Assembly: GCF_009791395.1 (NCBI RefSeq)
Contig: NZ_WSZK01000007.1
Location: 78,466-142,465, forward strand
Origin: Halomarina oriensis
GTDB taxonomy: Archaea > Halobacteriota > Halobacteria > Halobacteriales > Haloarculaceae
Reading direction: 5' to 3'
Length of the DNA: 64,000 bases
The notes under the pieces were generated by a model. It saw only the letters and a program-made list of their open reading frames with translations. It was not told the origin of the DNA and made no database searches. Positions 26,017-36,646 of the stretch are shown here, in pieces (position 1 is the stretch's first letter; each line of letters starts with the position of its first letter). The translations under genes and the position numbers were made by a program.

Positions 26017-27255
26017 ATGCCCGACTACCGGCAGCTACGCGACCCGAACGCAGAGTACACGATGCGTGACCTCTCGGCCGAGACGATGGGTGTCAGGGCG
26101 AAACGAGGTGGCGGTCGTGACGTCGAGATAACGGACGTCCAGACGACGCTCGTCGACGGGAACTACCCCTGGATCCTCGTGCGCGTCTACACGGACGCCG
26201 GCCTCGTCGGCACGGGCGAGTCCTACTGGGGCGGCGGCGACGCCGAGATCATCGAGCGGATGGCCCCGTTCCTCGTCGGTGAGAACCCGCTCGACATCGA
26301 CCGCCTGTACGAACACCTCGTCCAGAAGATGTCCGGCGAGGGCTCCATCTCCGGGAAGGTCGTCTCCGGCATCTCCGGTATCGAGATCGCGCTCCACGAC
26401 GTCGCCGGGAAGATCCTCGACGTCCCCGCCTACCAGCTGGTCGGCGGGAAGTACCGCGACGAGGTCCGCATCTACTGTGACTGCCACGCCGGCGACGAGT
26501 CCGAACCCGAGTCGAACGCCCGCGAGGCGAAACGCGTCGTCGAGGACCTGGGCTACGACGCGCTCAAGTTCGACCTCGACGTCCCGTCGGGCCACGAGAA
26601 GGACCGTGCGAACCGCCACCTGCGCGGCCCCGAGGTCCAGCACAAGGTCGATATCGTCGAGGCCGTCTGCGAGGAGGTCGGCGACCGGGCGGACGTCGCG
26701 TTCGACTGTCACTGGTCGTTCTCCGCAGGGAGCGCCAAGCGCCTCGCCCGCGAACTGGAGGAGTACGACGTCTGGTGGCTCGAAGACCCGGTTCCCCCCG
26801 AGAACCACGACGTCCAGCGTGAGGTCACCCAGTCGACGGTGACGCCCATCGTCGCCGGGGAGAACGTCTACCGGAAACACGGTCAGCGTCGGCTGCTCGA
26901 AGAGCAGGCCGTGGACATCGTCGCGCCGGACCTCCCGCGAGTCGGCGGGATGCGCGAGACGCGGAAGATAGCCGACGTGGCCGACACCTACTACATCCCC
27001 GTGGCGATGCACAACGTCGCCTCGCCCATCGGGACGATGGCGAGCGCGCACGTCGCCGCCGCGATTCCGAACTCGCTGGCCGTCGAGTACCACTCCTACC
27101 AGCTGGGCTGGTGGGCGGACCTCGTCGAGGAGTCCGGCCTCATCGAGGACGGACGGATGGCCGTGCCCGAGGAGCCGGGCCTCGGTCTCACGCTCGACCT
27201 GGACGCCGTCGCCGAGCACATGGTCGAAGGTGAGAGTCTGTTCGACGAGGCGTGA
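26017..27255 (+). CDS. xacD: D-xylonate dehydratase, enolase superfamily
   Basis: This 412-residue mandelate racemase/enolase-superfamily enzyme strongly resembles, from memory, the Haloferax volcanii xylonate dehydratase. Conserved stretches include EYTMRDLSAETMGV, RGGGRDVEITDVQTT, GENPLDIDRLYEHL, WWLEDPVPPENHDVQ and LAVEYHSYQLGWW. Magnesium ligands are Asp230 (VAFDCHW), Glu256 (WLEDP) and Glu282 (AGENVY), with acid/base candidates Lys184 in LKFD and the His of MHNVASP. It converts D-xylonate (and probably L-arabinonate) to the 2-keto-3-deoxy acid in the cytoplasm. The ATG at 26017 is supported by the TATA-like box. Confidence 0.9.
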   Translation: MPDYRQLRDPNAEYTMRDLSAETMGVRAKRGGGRDVEITDVQTTLVDGNYPWILVRVYTDAGLVGTGESYWGGGDAEIIERMAPFLVGENPLDIDRLYEHLVQKMSGEGSISGKVVSGISGIEIALHDVAGKILDVPAYQLVGGKYRDEVRIYCDCHAGDESEPESNAREAKRVVEDLGYDALKFDLDVPSGHEKDRANRHLRGPEVQHKVDIVEAVCEEVGDRADVAFDCHWSFSAGSAKRLARELEEYDVWWLEDPVPPENHDVQREVTQSTVTPIVAGENVYRKHGQRRLLEEQAVDIVAPDLPRVGGMRETRKIADVADTYYIPVAMHNVASPIGTMASAHVAAAIPNSLAVEYHSYQLGWWADLVEESGLIEDGRMAVPEEPGLGLTLDLDAVAEHMVEGESLFDEA

Positions 27256-27415
27256 GCCTCGTCGAGTGGATACGTACACCGCAGCGACCGACTGAGTGAC
27301 ACCACGGCGGGCCAGCCGACGGTCCGCACAGCCGACGGCTCGTCGACCGTCCCGTCGGCTCGACGGTAGCCGTCAGATAGAGCTAAGGACGAGCGACCGG
27401 ACTGCTCGGGTGTCC

Positions 27416-28186
27416 ATGGTCAGCGAGTCCACACCAGCGGTGAGCGTCGAAGACAGATCAGCCGTCGTCATCGGCGGGTCGAGCGGTATCGGTCGAGCCA
27501 TCGCCCTCGCGTTCGCCGAGGGCGGAGCCGACGTCGTGGCGACGAGTCGCTCCGAGAACCGCGTCGAGCAGGTCACCGGGGAACTCCGCGAACGCGGTGC
27601 GACGACGACGGCGGTCACCTGTGACGTCACCGACCGCGAGTCCGTCGAGGAACTGTGTGCCGTCGCCGAGGAGACCCTCGACACGGTCGACGTGCTCGTC
27701 AACTCCGCGGGGTCGGTCGCCCAGTCGTCGGTCACGGAGATGAGCGAGACCGAGTGGGACCGCGATATCGCCGTCGACCTCACCGGCGTCTTCCGGGCGT
27801 GTCAGGTGTTCGGCCGTGCGATGACCGAGGGGAGCATCGTCAACATCTCCTCGATGTCGGCCGGGCAAGCCCGCGAGGAGCGCCCCGCCTACTGTGCGGC
27901 GAAAGCCGGCGTCGAGGGGCTCACCCGCGCGGCCGCCGCCGATCTCGGCCCCGAGATTCGCGTCAACGCGGTCGCTCCCGGGTTCGTCAAGACCGAGATG
28001 GCCGGGCCGAAACTCGACGACGGGTCGGCGTTCCGCGAGACGGTCGACGAACGGACGCCGATGGAGCGCGTTGCGACGCCGGAAGAGGTGGCCGGGTCGG
28101 TCGTCTACCTCGCCAGCGACGCCGCCTCGTTCACCACAGGGGAGGTGCTGACCGTCGACGGCGGCTACGACGTCAGTGCCCAGTGA
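27416..28186 (+). CDS. Short-chain dehydrogenase/reductase
   Basis: The 256-residue classical SDR has GGSSGIG (20-26), NSAG (96-99), the catalytic Ser in NISSMS and YCAAK (Tyr159, Lys163), and ends with the family tail DAASFTTGEVLTVDGGYDV. Such enzymes oxidise sugars, alcohols or keto-acids with NAD(P). A sugar or sugar-acid dehydrogenase role is suggested by the adjacent xylonate dehydratase. The start at 27416 puts the glycine-rich loop at the normal position; the in-frame sequence before it is basic and not SDR-like. Confidence 0.85.
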   Translation: MVSESTPAVSVEDRSAVVIGGSSGIGRAIALAFAEGGADVVATSRSENRVEQVTGELRERGATTTAVTCDVTDRESVEELCAVAEETLDTVDVLVNSAGSVAQSSVTEMSETEWDRDIAVDLTGVFRACQVFGRAMTEGSIVNISSMSAGQAREERPAYCAAKAGVEGLTRAAAADLGPEIRVNAVAPGFVKTEMAGPKLDDGSAFRETVDERTPMERVATPEEVAGSVVYLASDAASFTTGEVLTVDGGYDVSAQ

Positions 28187-28224
28187 CCGCGTGACGGACG
28201 GCGAGTCCGCCCCTGGCGAACCGT

Positions 28225-29196
28225 TCAGGAGTGGCCGATGACGGGTTTCGGCTCGTAGGGCTCTTCGAGGTACGCCACGTCCGACTCGGAGAGGTCGACG
28301 TCCAACGCTTCGACGGCCTCTTCGAGGTGCTGGACGCTCGTCGTCCCGACGATGGGGGCGTCGACCCACTCCTTCGAGAACAGCCACGCGAGCGAGAGCT
28401 GTGCCATCGTCACGCCGTACTCCTCGGCGAGTTCCTCGACGCGTTCGTTCACCGTCTCGCCACCGGCCCGCCCGTACTCGGGCGTCGGGTTGTGGACGTT
28501 CGACGGGTCCGAGCGGGTCGTCGTCTCCAGGTCCTCGTGCGGGCGGGCGAGGTAGCCCTGACCGAGCGGTCCCCACGGGACGACGCCGATAGCTTCCCGC
28601 TCGCAGAGCGGCAGCATCTCGCGTTCTTCCTCGCGGTAGGCGACGTTGTAGTGGTTCTGCATCGTGGCGAAGCGTTCGAGATGCTCGACCTCGCTGGTGT
28701 GGAGTGCCTCGGCGAACTGGTAGGCCCACATCGATGACGCGCCGAGGTATCGGACCTTCCCCCGGCGGACCGCGTCGTCGAGCGCCCGCAGCGTCTCCTC
28801 GATGGGCGTGTCGTCGTCCCAGCGGTGAATCTGGTAGAGGTCGACACAGTCCATCCCGAGTCGGTCGAGGGAGTTGTCCAGTTCCTGCTCGACGGTCTTC
28901 CGGGAGAGTCCCGACCGATTGGGGCCGTCCTCGACCGGGAAGAACACCTTCGTCGCGACCACCTGTTCGTCGCGGTCGTACGCCGAGAGCGCGTCACCGA
29001 GGATGCGTTCGCTCTCGCCACCGGAGTAGGCGTTCGCCGTATCGAAGAAGTTGATTCCGAGGTCGACGGCGCGGTCGACGATCTCGTCGGCGTCCTCGCC
29101 CTCTAGCATCCACGGTTCGCCGTCGCCGAAGCTCATACAGCCCAGACAGATGCGCGAGACCTCCATGCCAGTCTCGCCGAGCGTCGTGTACTCCAT
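28225..29196 (-). CDS. Aldo/keto reductase
   Basis: The 323-residue protein has the AKR barrel tetrad: Asp52 and Tyr57 in FDTANAYSGG, Lys83 in VATKVFF and His124 in YQIHRWD. MEYTTLGETGMEVSRICLGCMSFG is the standard N-terminus of the YajO/Tas-like AKR group. It reduces aldehydes or ketones, possibly sugars, with NADPH. It converges with the SDR gene at 38 bases. The ATG at 29196 matches the family start; longer in-frame versions run into the malic enzyme promoter region. Confidence 0.87.
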   Translation of the reverse strand: MEYTTLGETGMEVSRICLGCMSFGDGEPWMLEGEDADEIVDRAVDLGINFFDTANAYSGGESERILGDALSAYDRDEQVVATKVFFPVEDGPNRSGLSRKTVEQELDNSLDRLGMDCVDLYQIHRWDDDTPIEETLRALDDAVRRGKVRYLGASSMWAYQFAEALHTSEVEHLERFATMQNHYNVAYREEEREMLPLCEREAIGVVPWGPLGQGYLARPHEDLETTTRSDPSNVHNPTPEYGRAGGETVNERVEELAEEYGVTMAQLSLAWLFSKEWVDAPIVGTTSVQHLEEAVEALDVDLSESDVAYLEEPYEPKPVIGHS

Positions 29197-29289
29197 CGAA
29201 CCGGCAGTCGTGGGGGACCGACAGTTGTGTTCGTTATTCGGCAACAATCGCTCCTTCTCTGGCAGAACTGGGGGCGTTCGGGAAGGACT

Positions 29290-31569
<2,280 letters not shown>

Positions 31570-31625
31570 GCCCGGTCGGCCACGCCGAACCAGTTCGTGT
31601 CGGTGCTCCGACCGAAGTCGTCGAG

Positions 31626-32059
31626 ATGTCGCTCTCACAAGGCGTGACCGTGACCGAGTCAGCGATCATCGTCGGCGATGGCCGTGTCGGTCGGCACACT
31701 GCGACCCAACTCATCGACCACGGCTACACGGTGACCGTCGTCGAGCGTGACGCGGAGAAGTGTGAACGACTGGCGAACGAGCAGGTCGGGCGCGTCGTGT
31801 AGGGCGACGGCGCAGAGCGCGAGGTGCTTGAGGGGGTGAGTATCGGCGAGACGGACGTCGTCGCCGCGCTCACCGACGACAGTCGGACGAACGTCGTCGC
31901 GTGTGGGGTCGCCGGGAACTCGCGCCCGAGATTCGGACCCTCGCGCGCGTCGCCCACGACGGGGAACAGGACTACCAGCACCTCACCGACGTCGACGAGG
32001 TGGTCTCCCCGGCCGCCGCCGGGGCGGACGTCGCCGTCAATCACCTGCTCGGTCGGTGA
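31626..32059 (+). pseudogene. Broken TrkA-N/RCK potassium-channel regulatory domain gene
   Basis: From an ATG at 31626 the frame gives a Rossmann start (IIVGDGRVGRHTATQLIDHGYTVTVVERDAEKC), then hits TAG at 31800-31802. The same frame continues beyond the stop as GDGAEREVLEGVSIGETDVVAALTDDSRTNVVACGVA, which is the expected TrkA-N continuation. Near 31911-31916 the homology jumps frame, consistent with loss of one base: ELAPEIRTLARVAHDGEQDY to DVAVNHLLGR, ending at TGA 32057-32059. TrkA-N domains bind NAD(H) and regulate K+ uptake. Two independent lesions make this a pseudogene rather than a single read error. It lies between malic enzyme and a universal stress gene. Confidence 0.8.
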
Positions 32060-32130
32060 CGCTGCCGTCTCGCGGCACCCGCTCGGTCGACGTTCCTCCC
32101 CGGCATGACCGGCGAGCCTCACACGGGGAG

Positions 32131-32138
32131 TTTTATCA
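32131..32138 (+). promoter_or_regulatory. TATA-like box of the universal stress gene
   Basis: TTTTATCA lies 23-30 bases before the ATG at 32161 in a GC-rich background. Confidence 0.5.
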
Positions 32139-32160
32139 ACGGCCGTTGCTAACACCGGAC

Positions 32161-32613
32161 ATGGACCGTGGACTGGTCGTCGTCGACCACACCGAGTCGC
32201 ACCGAGAACTCCTCACGGAGGCCGCCGAGCACGCTGCCGGGGCCGACGCCGAACTGGTCCTGCTGACCACGATGACCGAAGCGGAGTACGAGGAGAAGGC
32301 TCGTGACCTGGAGACCATCGGGTCGGTGGAGAACGTCACCTACAGTAGCGGCGAGATTCTCGACGGCGTGGCGGCCCGGACCCGCGAGTTCGCCGCCGGA
32401 GCGCTCGGCGACGTCTCCACCGAGGTCGTCGCGCGGGTCGCCGACGACGGCGACCTGGCGAACGCCGTCATCACCACCGCCGAGGACCACGACTGCGACC
32501 ACGTCTTCCTGCTCGGTCGGCGGCGGTCGCCGACGGGGAAGGCCGTGTTCGGTGACGTCGCCCAGCAGGTCGTCCTGAACTTCGACGGGTTCGTCACCGT
32601 GTCGACGCAGTGA
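32161..32613 (+). CDS. Universal stress protein (UspA family)
   Basis: The 150-residue protein has a UspA-like alpha/beta fold. MDRGLVVVDHTESHRELLTEAAEHA corresponds to strand 1 and helix 1. The C-terminal HDCDHVFLLGRRRSPTGKAVFGDVAQQVVLNFDGFVTV matches the ATP-binding G-x2-G-x9-G region, read here as GRRRSPTGKAVFGDVAQ. UspA proteins bind ATP or act as dimeric stress factors. In haloarchaea they often sit beside transporter regulators such as TrkA, and here the preceding TrkA-N gene is broken. The start is fixed by the TATA-like box at 32131-32138. Confidence 0.82.
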   Translation: MDRGLVVVDHTESHRELLTEAAEHAAGADAELVLLTTMTEAEYEEKARDLETIGSVENVTYSSGEILDGVAARTREFAAGALGDVSTEVVARVADDGDLANAVITTAEDHDCDHVFLLGRRRSPTGKAVFGDVAQQVVLNFDGFVTVSTQ

Positions 32614-32622
32614 GCGGGGCGC

Positions 32623-34839
32623 TCACTCCCGGCCGCGTGTGACGGTCAACTCGGCCGTCTCGCCCTCGCAGTGGAAGACGAACTCACCGGGTTCGACGCG
32701 CTCGTAGTCCCGTCCGTGGACGGCGAGACGTTCGACGGGAACCGTCGTCGAGAGCGTCGTCGACTCGCCCGCGGCGAGCGTCGCCCGTGCGACCCCGACG
32801 TGCTGTCGGGCCGGAGTGACGCGCGAACTGACGACGTCCTCGACGAAGAGGTCGACCGACCGTTCTCCGTCGCGGTCGCCGACGTTCTCGACGGTCACCT
32901 CGGCGGTGACCGTCCCCGCCGGCCCGACGGACGACTGCGACAGCGAGAACGCCCGTACCTCGAACTCCGTGTAGCTCAGGCCGTGTCCGAACGCGAACAG
33001 CGGGTCGTAGGAGTCCGGGTGTTCGTCGGCCCCGATGGGTGTCGGGTGTCGGAGGTAGTCGAACCGTGTCGGCAGGTGACCCGTCGAACGGGGGACGGAG
33101 ATGGGGAGGCGACCGCTCGGGTCGTGCCGGCCGAACAGCGTCTCGGCGACGGCCGTCCCGCCGTCCATGCCGGGGTAGTACGCCATGAGGATTCCGGGGA
33201 CGTGCTCGGCGGCCCACGGTATCGACAGCGGGCGGCCCGAGACCAGCACGAGGACGGTGGGTGTTCCGGTCGCCTGCACCGCTTCGAGGAGCGTTCGTTG
33301 TGCGTCGGGCAGGTCGAGTTCGGTCCGGGTCGGGAACTCGCCGGTCGGTCGGTTCATCGCCTGTGGGCCGAACTCGTGGAGATACCAGTCCTCGCCGAGG
33401 ACGACCACGGCGGCGTCGGCGTCCTCGGCGGCACTCGCGGCCGCGGCGACGTCTCTCTCCTCGGTGACGCCCGCACCGGGTTCGTAGCTCACGCGCTCCT
33501 CGCCGACGACGTCGGCGATGCCCTCCCGGATAGTGATGCCCGTGAGGTCCGAGTCGTCCATGACGCTCCACCCGCCGAACTGGTGGTGCAGGTCGTCTGC
33601 GTTCGGCCCCGTGACGAGCACCTCGCTCGACTCGTCGAGCGGGAGAACGTCGTCGTTCTTCAGGAGCGTCATCGACTCGCGGGCCGCGTCGAGCGCCGCC
33701 TCGCGGTGTTCGTCGGCCGCGAGCGTGTCGGACACCGCCGACTCGTCGACGTACGGGTCCTCGAACAGCCCCAGCGTCGCCTTCAGTTCGAGGACGCGAC
33801 GAACGCTCTCGTCGACGCGGCGCTCGGAGAGTTCCTCGGCGTCCACCAGTTCGCGGAGTTCGACGGCGTACGCCGGCCCGCCGACCGAGACGAGGTCGAG
33901 ACCGGCGGTGAACGACTGTCGAGCGGCCATCGTCCGGTCGGCGGCCGTCCGGTGGTACTGGTGGAGGTGGTCGACCCCGCCCCAGTCGGAGGTGACCACG
34001 CCGTCGAAGCCGCACTCCTCGCGGAGCAGGCCCGTCAGGAACCGCTCGGAGCCGTGGACCGGTTCGCCGTCGAGGGCGTTGTAACACGGCATGACGACGT
34101 CGACACCCTCGTCGAGGAGACGCTCGAACTGCGGGAGGAACGTCCGTCGGAACGTCGACTCGGAGACGTCGACGACGGAGGCGTCCTCGCCCCGACTCGG
34201 CTGGCCGTACGCCGGGAAGTGCTTGGCCGTCACGCCGAGCGTGGGGTCGTCGTCGTCACCGCGGAGGCCACGCGCTTCGGCGGCGGCGAGTTCACCACAG
34301 AGGTACGAACTCTCGCCGTAGGTCTCGAACACGCGCCCCCAGCGCTGGTCGCGGGCGACGTCGGCGGTCGGCCCGTAGTTCAGCGACGCGCCGGTCGCGG
34401 CCGTCTCCGCGCCCGTGACCGCACCGCCTCGCTCGACGAGGTCGGGGTTCCGTGTCGCTGCCATCCCGAGGTTGTGCGGGAACACGGTCGCACCGTCGAT
34501 GTACGCGTGACCGTGGACCGCGTCGACCGGGACGAGCAGCGGAATCCCGAGTCGCGTCTCCTCGACGGCGACCCGCTGGAGTCGGTTGGCCGTCTCGGCG
34601 GCCACCGTCGGGTCGTCGCGGGTCGAGATGCCGATGCCGAACGGGGAGACCGCTCCGACGTGGTCGTCGACGATCTCCGAGGTGGCGTCCTCGACCGTCT
34701 TCTCCTCGCCCATCTTCCCGACGTACGTGCCGACGAGTTGACCGAGCTTCTCGTCCAGTGTCATCTCGTCGAGCAGGTCGTCGATGTCTACGGCGGAGAC
34801 CGTCGGCGACGGCCGCTCGCCTGGTGGCGTCGAACCCAT
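32623..34839 (-). CDS. GH3 beta-glucosidase
   Basis: The 738-residue GH3 enzyme has the barrel motifs ARDQRWGRVFETYGES (162-177) and KHFPAYG (206-212), and nucleophile Asp285 in VVTSDWGGVDH. The alpha/beta sandwich starts ARESMTLLKNDDVLPL and has VTGPNADDLHHQFGGW. A fibronectin III-like domain closes the protein. The TSDWGG sequence is typical of beta-glucosidase-type members, unlike the SDYYSV of the other GH3 gene here. No signal peptide is seen. The ATG at 34839 avoids a basic extension overlapping the promoter of the divergent lipoprotein gene at 34949. It converges closely (9 bases) with the universal stress gene. Confidence 0.87.
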   Translation of the reverse strand: MGSTPPGERPSPTVSAVDIDDLLDEMTLDEKLGQLVGTYVGKMGEEKTVEDATSEIVDDHVGAVSPFGIGISTRDDPTVAAETANRLQRVAVEETRLGIPLLVPVDAVHGHAYIDGATVFPHNLGMAATRNPDLVERGGAVTGAETAATGASLNYGPTADVARDQRWGRVFETYGESSYLCGELAAAEARGLRGDDDDPTLGVTAKHFPAYGQPSRGEDASVVDVSESTFRRTFLPQFERLLDEGVDVVMPCYNALDGEPVHGSERFLTGLLREECGFDGVVTSDWGGVDHLHQYHRTAADRTMAARQSFTAGLDLVSVGGPAYAVELRELVDAEELSERRVDESVRRVLELKATLGLFEDPYVDESAVSDTLAADEHREAALDAARESMTLLKNDDVLPLDESSEVLVTGPNADDLHHQFGGWSVMDDSDLTGITIREGIADVVGEERVSYEPGAGVTEERDVAAAASAAEDADAAVVVLGEDWYLHEFGPQAMNRPTGEFPTRTELDLPDAQRTLLEAVQATGTPTVLVLVSGRPLSIPWAAEHVPGILMAYYPGMDGGTAVAETLFGRHDPSGRLPISVPRSTGHLPTRFDYLRHPTPIGADEHPDSYDPLFAFGHGLSYTEFEVRAFSLSQSSVGPAGTVTAEVTVENVGDRDGERSVDLFVEDVVSSRVTPARQHVGVARATLAAGESTTLSTTVPVERLAVHGRDYERVEPGEFVFHCEGETAELTVTRGRE

Positions 34840-34918
34840 CTCCACCCACTTCGGAGACCACCGTGTTAGGTGCTGTGTACGACCCACCCGGTCACCTCGG
34901 GCGTCGACCACGGCCACG

Positions 34919-34926
34919 TATTTATC
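34919..34926 (+). promoter_or_regulatory. TATA-like box of the lipoprotein gene
   Basis: TATTTATC lies 23-30 bases before the ATG at 34949. Confidence 0.55.
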
Positions 34927-34948
34927 CCGGCCGCGAGAACACGAGGCC

Positions 34949-35851
34949 ATGGCGACATCGGTGGACTGGCGACGCCTCGCCCTCCTCGTGGTGGTCGTTC
35001 TCGCGGGCTGTGGGAGCGTGCCGCCACGCGAGTCACCGCCGGCACCGTCGCTGACGCCCGCATCGGTCCCGACCGACGACCCTAGCGCCGCCTACCCGCC
35101 CGGCCTCTCTCCGGACCGCATCGACCGACCGGTCGCGTTGGCGGCGGCACACGACCAGGCGCTCGCGGGCGAGTCGTTCACGATGGTGACGCGGACGCGA
35201 GTCGACTTCGAGAACGGGACACGACTGCTGGACGTGACGCGACGCCGGTCGGTCGGGGCGAACCGCGACCGCTGGCTCGTGACCCGGAGCTACGAGGAGA
35301 CACACCCGAGCCTCGGCATCGGGGACCGCATCCGGACCGAGAGCTGGTACAACCGGTCGTACACCTTCCAGCGGGTCCGGACGCCGAACGGGACGACGTA
35401 CTCGGGGCCGGTGCCGACGCCACCGACGGGGCCGCTGACGGACAGTCATCGGCTCTCGCTCGTCTACGGGAGTGCTTCGGCCCCCGACACCACCGTCGGG
35501 AACGGGACAGTGGTGCTTCGGACGACGACGCCGCCGGCGACGGACCGGCTGACGGACATCGGCCTCGAACGTGTCTCGTCGTGGCGGTTCACCGCCACGC
35601 TCGGTGAGGACGGTGGCGTCCAGGCGTACCGAGTGTCGTTCACGGGGACGCTCCCGTACCGGGACGGCGTCGTCGTCTCGGGTACGACGACGGTCCGGTT
35701 CGTCGGGGTCGGGGAGACCCCGGTCGTCAGGCCCGACTGGCTGGCCGACGCCCGAGCGGCAGCAGCGAACGAGACGACCGCGAGCGTGTCGTACCGACCC
35801 GTCTGTGACCGGCTCCCCTACCGGTATCGCTGTACGAACTCGTCGGCGTAG
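34949..35851 (+). CDS. Haloarchaeal surface lipoprotein (DUF7537-like)
   Basis: This 300-residue exported lipoprotein has a hydrophobic signal and lipobox LAGC (Cys21), followed by a Pro/Ser-rich linker. The mature domain is beta-rich (TMVTRTRVDFENGTRLLDVTRRRSV, WYNRSYTFQRVRTPNGTTYSG, VSFTGTLPYRDGVVVSGTTTVRF). It has the look of the haloarchaeal LppX/LolA-like lipoproteins catalogued as DUF7537. It carries several N-x-S/T glycosylation sequons. Function is unknown. Its last 34 bases overlap the 3' end of the convergent sugar isomerase gene. Confidence 0.72.
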   Translation: MATSVDWRRLALLVVVVLAGCGSVPPRESPPAPSLTPASVPTDDPSAAYPPGLSPDRIDRPVALAAAHDQALAGESFTMVTRTRVDFENGTRLLDVTRRRSVGANRDRWLVTRSYEETHPSLGIGDRIRTESWYNRSYTFQRVRTPNGTTYSGPVPTPPTGPLTDSHRLSLVYGSASAPDTTVGNGTVVLRTTTPPATDRLTDIGLERVSSWRFTATLGEDGGVQAYRVSFTGTLPYRDGVVVSGTTTVRFVGVGETPVVRPDWLADARAAAANETTASVSYRPVCDRLPYRYRCTNSSA

Positions 35852-36555
35852 TCCAGTGTCTCGTACGTGTCGGGGCGCTGTTCGACCTCGTAGACCAGCC
35901 AGTCGACGTCGTGTGTGCGGACGGCCTCGACCACCGCCTCGACGTCGAGGTCGCCACGACCGACCTCGACCGGGTCGCCAGTCTCGGCGTCGTAGTCCTT
36001 CAGGTGCGCGATGTCGATCCGGTCGGCGTACTGCTCGAACACGGCGAGCGGGTCGTGGCCGGCCGCACCGGCCCACCCGAGGTCGAGTTCGAAGCCGACG
36101 TCGGGAGCGGCTTCGAGGAGCGTCTCGACGGCGGGGCGTCCGTCGAGGTCGACGAACTCCTGATCGTGGTTGTGGTAGTGCAACGAGAGACCGTGGTCGT
36201 CGAGGCGCTCGGCGGCGTCCGTGAGTCGTGCCGCCGCCGCCTCGACGCTCGCTCGTTCCTCGAACACCGACGGGTCGAGCCACGGGACGACGACGGCCGA
36301 GCAGTCGACGGTTCGGCAGGCCGAGACGACGGCGTCGAGGTCCTCCTCCAGGTCGTCGAGGCCGGCGTGCGTGCCGGCCGCGGCGAGACCGTTCGTCTCC
36401 AGGGCCGTCGCAACCGCCTCACTCTCCTCCGGGTCGGTCGGGAGCCCGGCGAACTCGACGCCGTCGAACGTCGTCTCGCCGACGTGGTCGAGGACGGCCG
36501 GGAGCGCGTCCTCGACGGCGTGCAGGCTGTAGAGCTGGAAGCCAAATCGTGTCAC
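35818..36555 (-). CDS. Sugar phosphate isomerase/epimerase (xylose isomerase-like TIM barrel)
   Basis: The 245-residue protein has the AP-endonuclease-2 fold used by inosose dehydratases and 3-keto-sugar epimerases. It begins TRFGFQLYSLHAVEDALPAVLDHVGETTFDGVEFAG, then has LSLHYHNHDQEFVD, GFELDLGWAGAAGHDP and IDIAHLKDYD, where Glu, His and Asp would bind a metal. There is no suitable ATG; a GTG at 36555 gives the family's normal N-terminus. A TATA-like GTTATC lies about 25 bases before it, indicating a leaderless GTG start. The neighbouring epimerase and Gfo/Idh genes on the same strand suggest a shared sugar-modifying route. Confidence 0.8.
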   Translation of the reverse strand: MTRFGFQLYSLHAVEDALPAVLDHVGETTFDGVEFAGLPTDPEESEAVATALETNGLAAAGTHAGLDDLEEDLDAVVSACRTVDCSAVVVPWLDPSVFEERASVEAAAARLTDAAERLDDHGLSLHYHNHDQEFVDLDGRPAVETLLEAAPDVGFELDLGWAGAAGHDPLAVFEQYADRIDIAHLKDYDAETGDPVEVGRGDLDVEAVVEAVRTHDVDWLVYEVEQRPDTYETLDYADEFVQRYR

Positions 36556-36646
36556 ATCGTCACGCAGGAGCGTCGGGGAGATAACTCCCGGTGGTGGCCG
36601 GGTCCGGGTCGACGCCTGTTCCGTCTCTCTGTCGCGGTCGGCCGGG

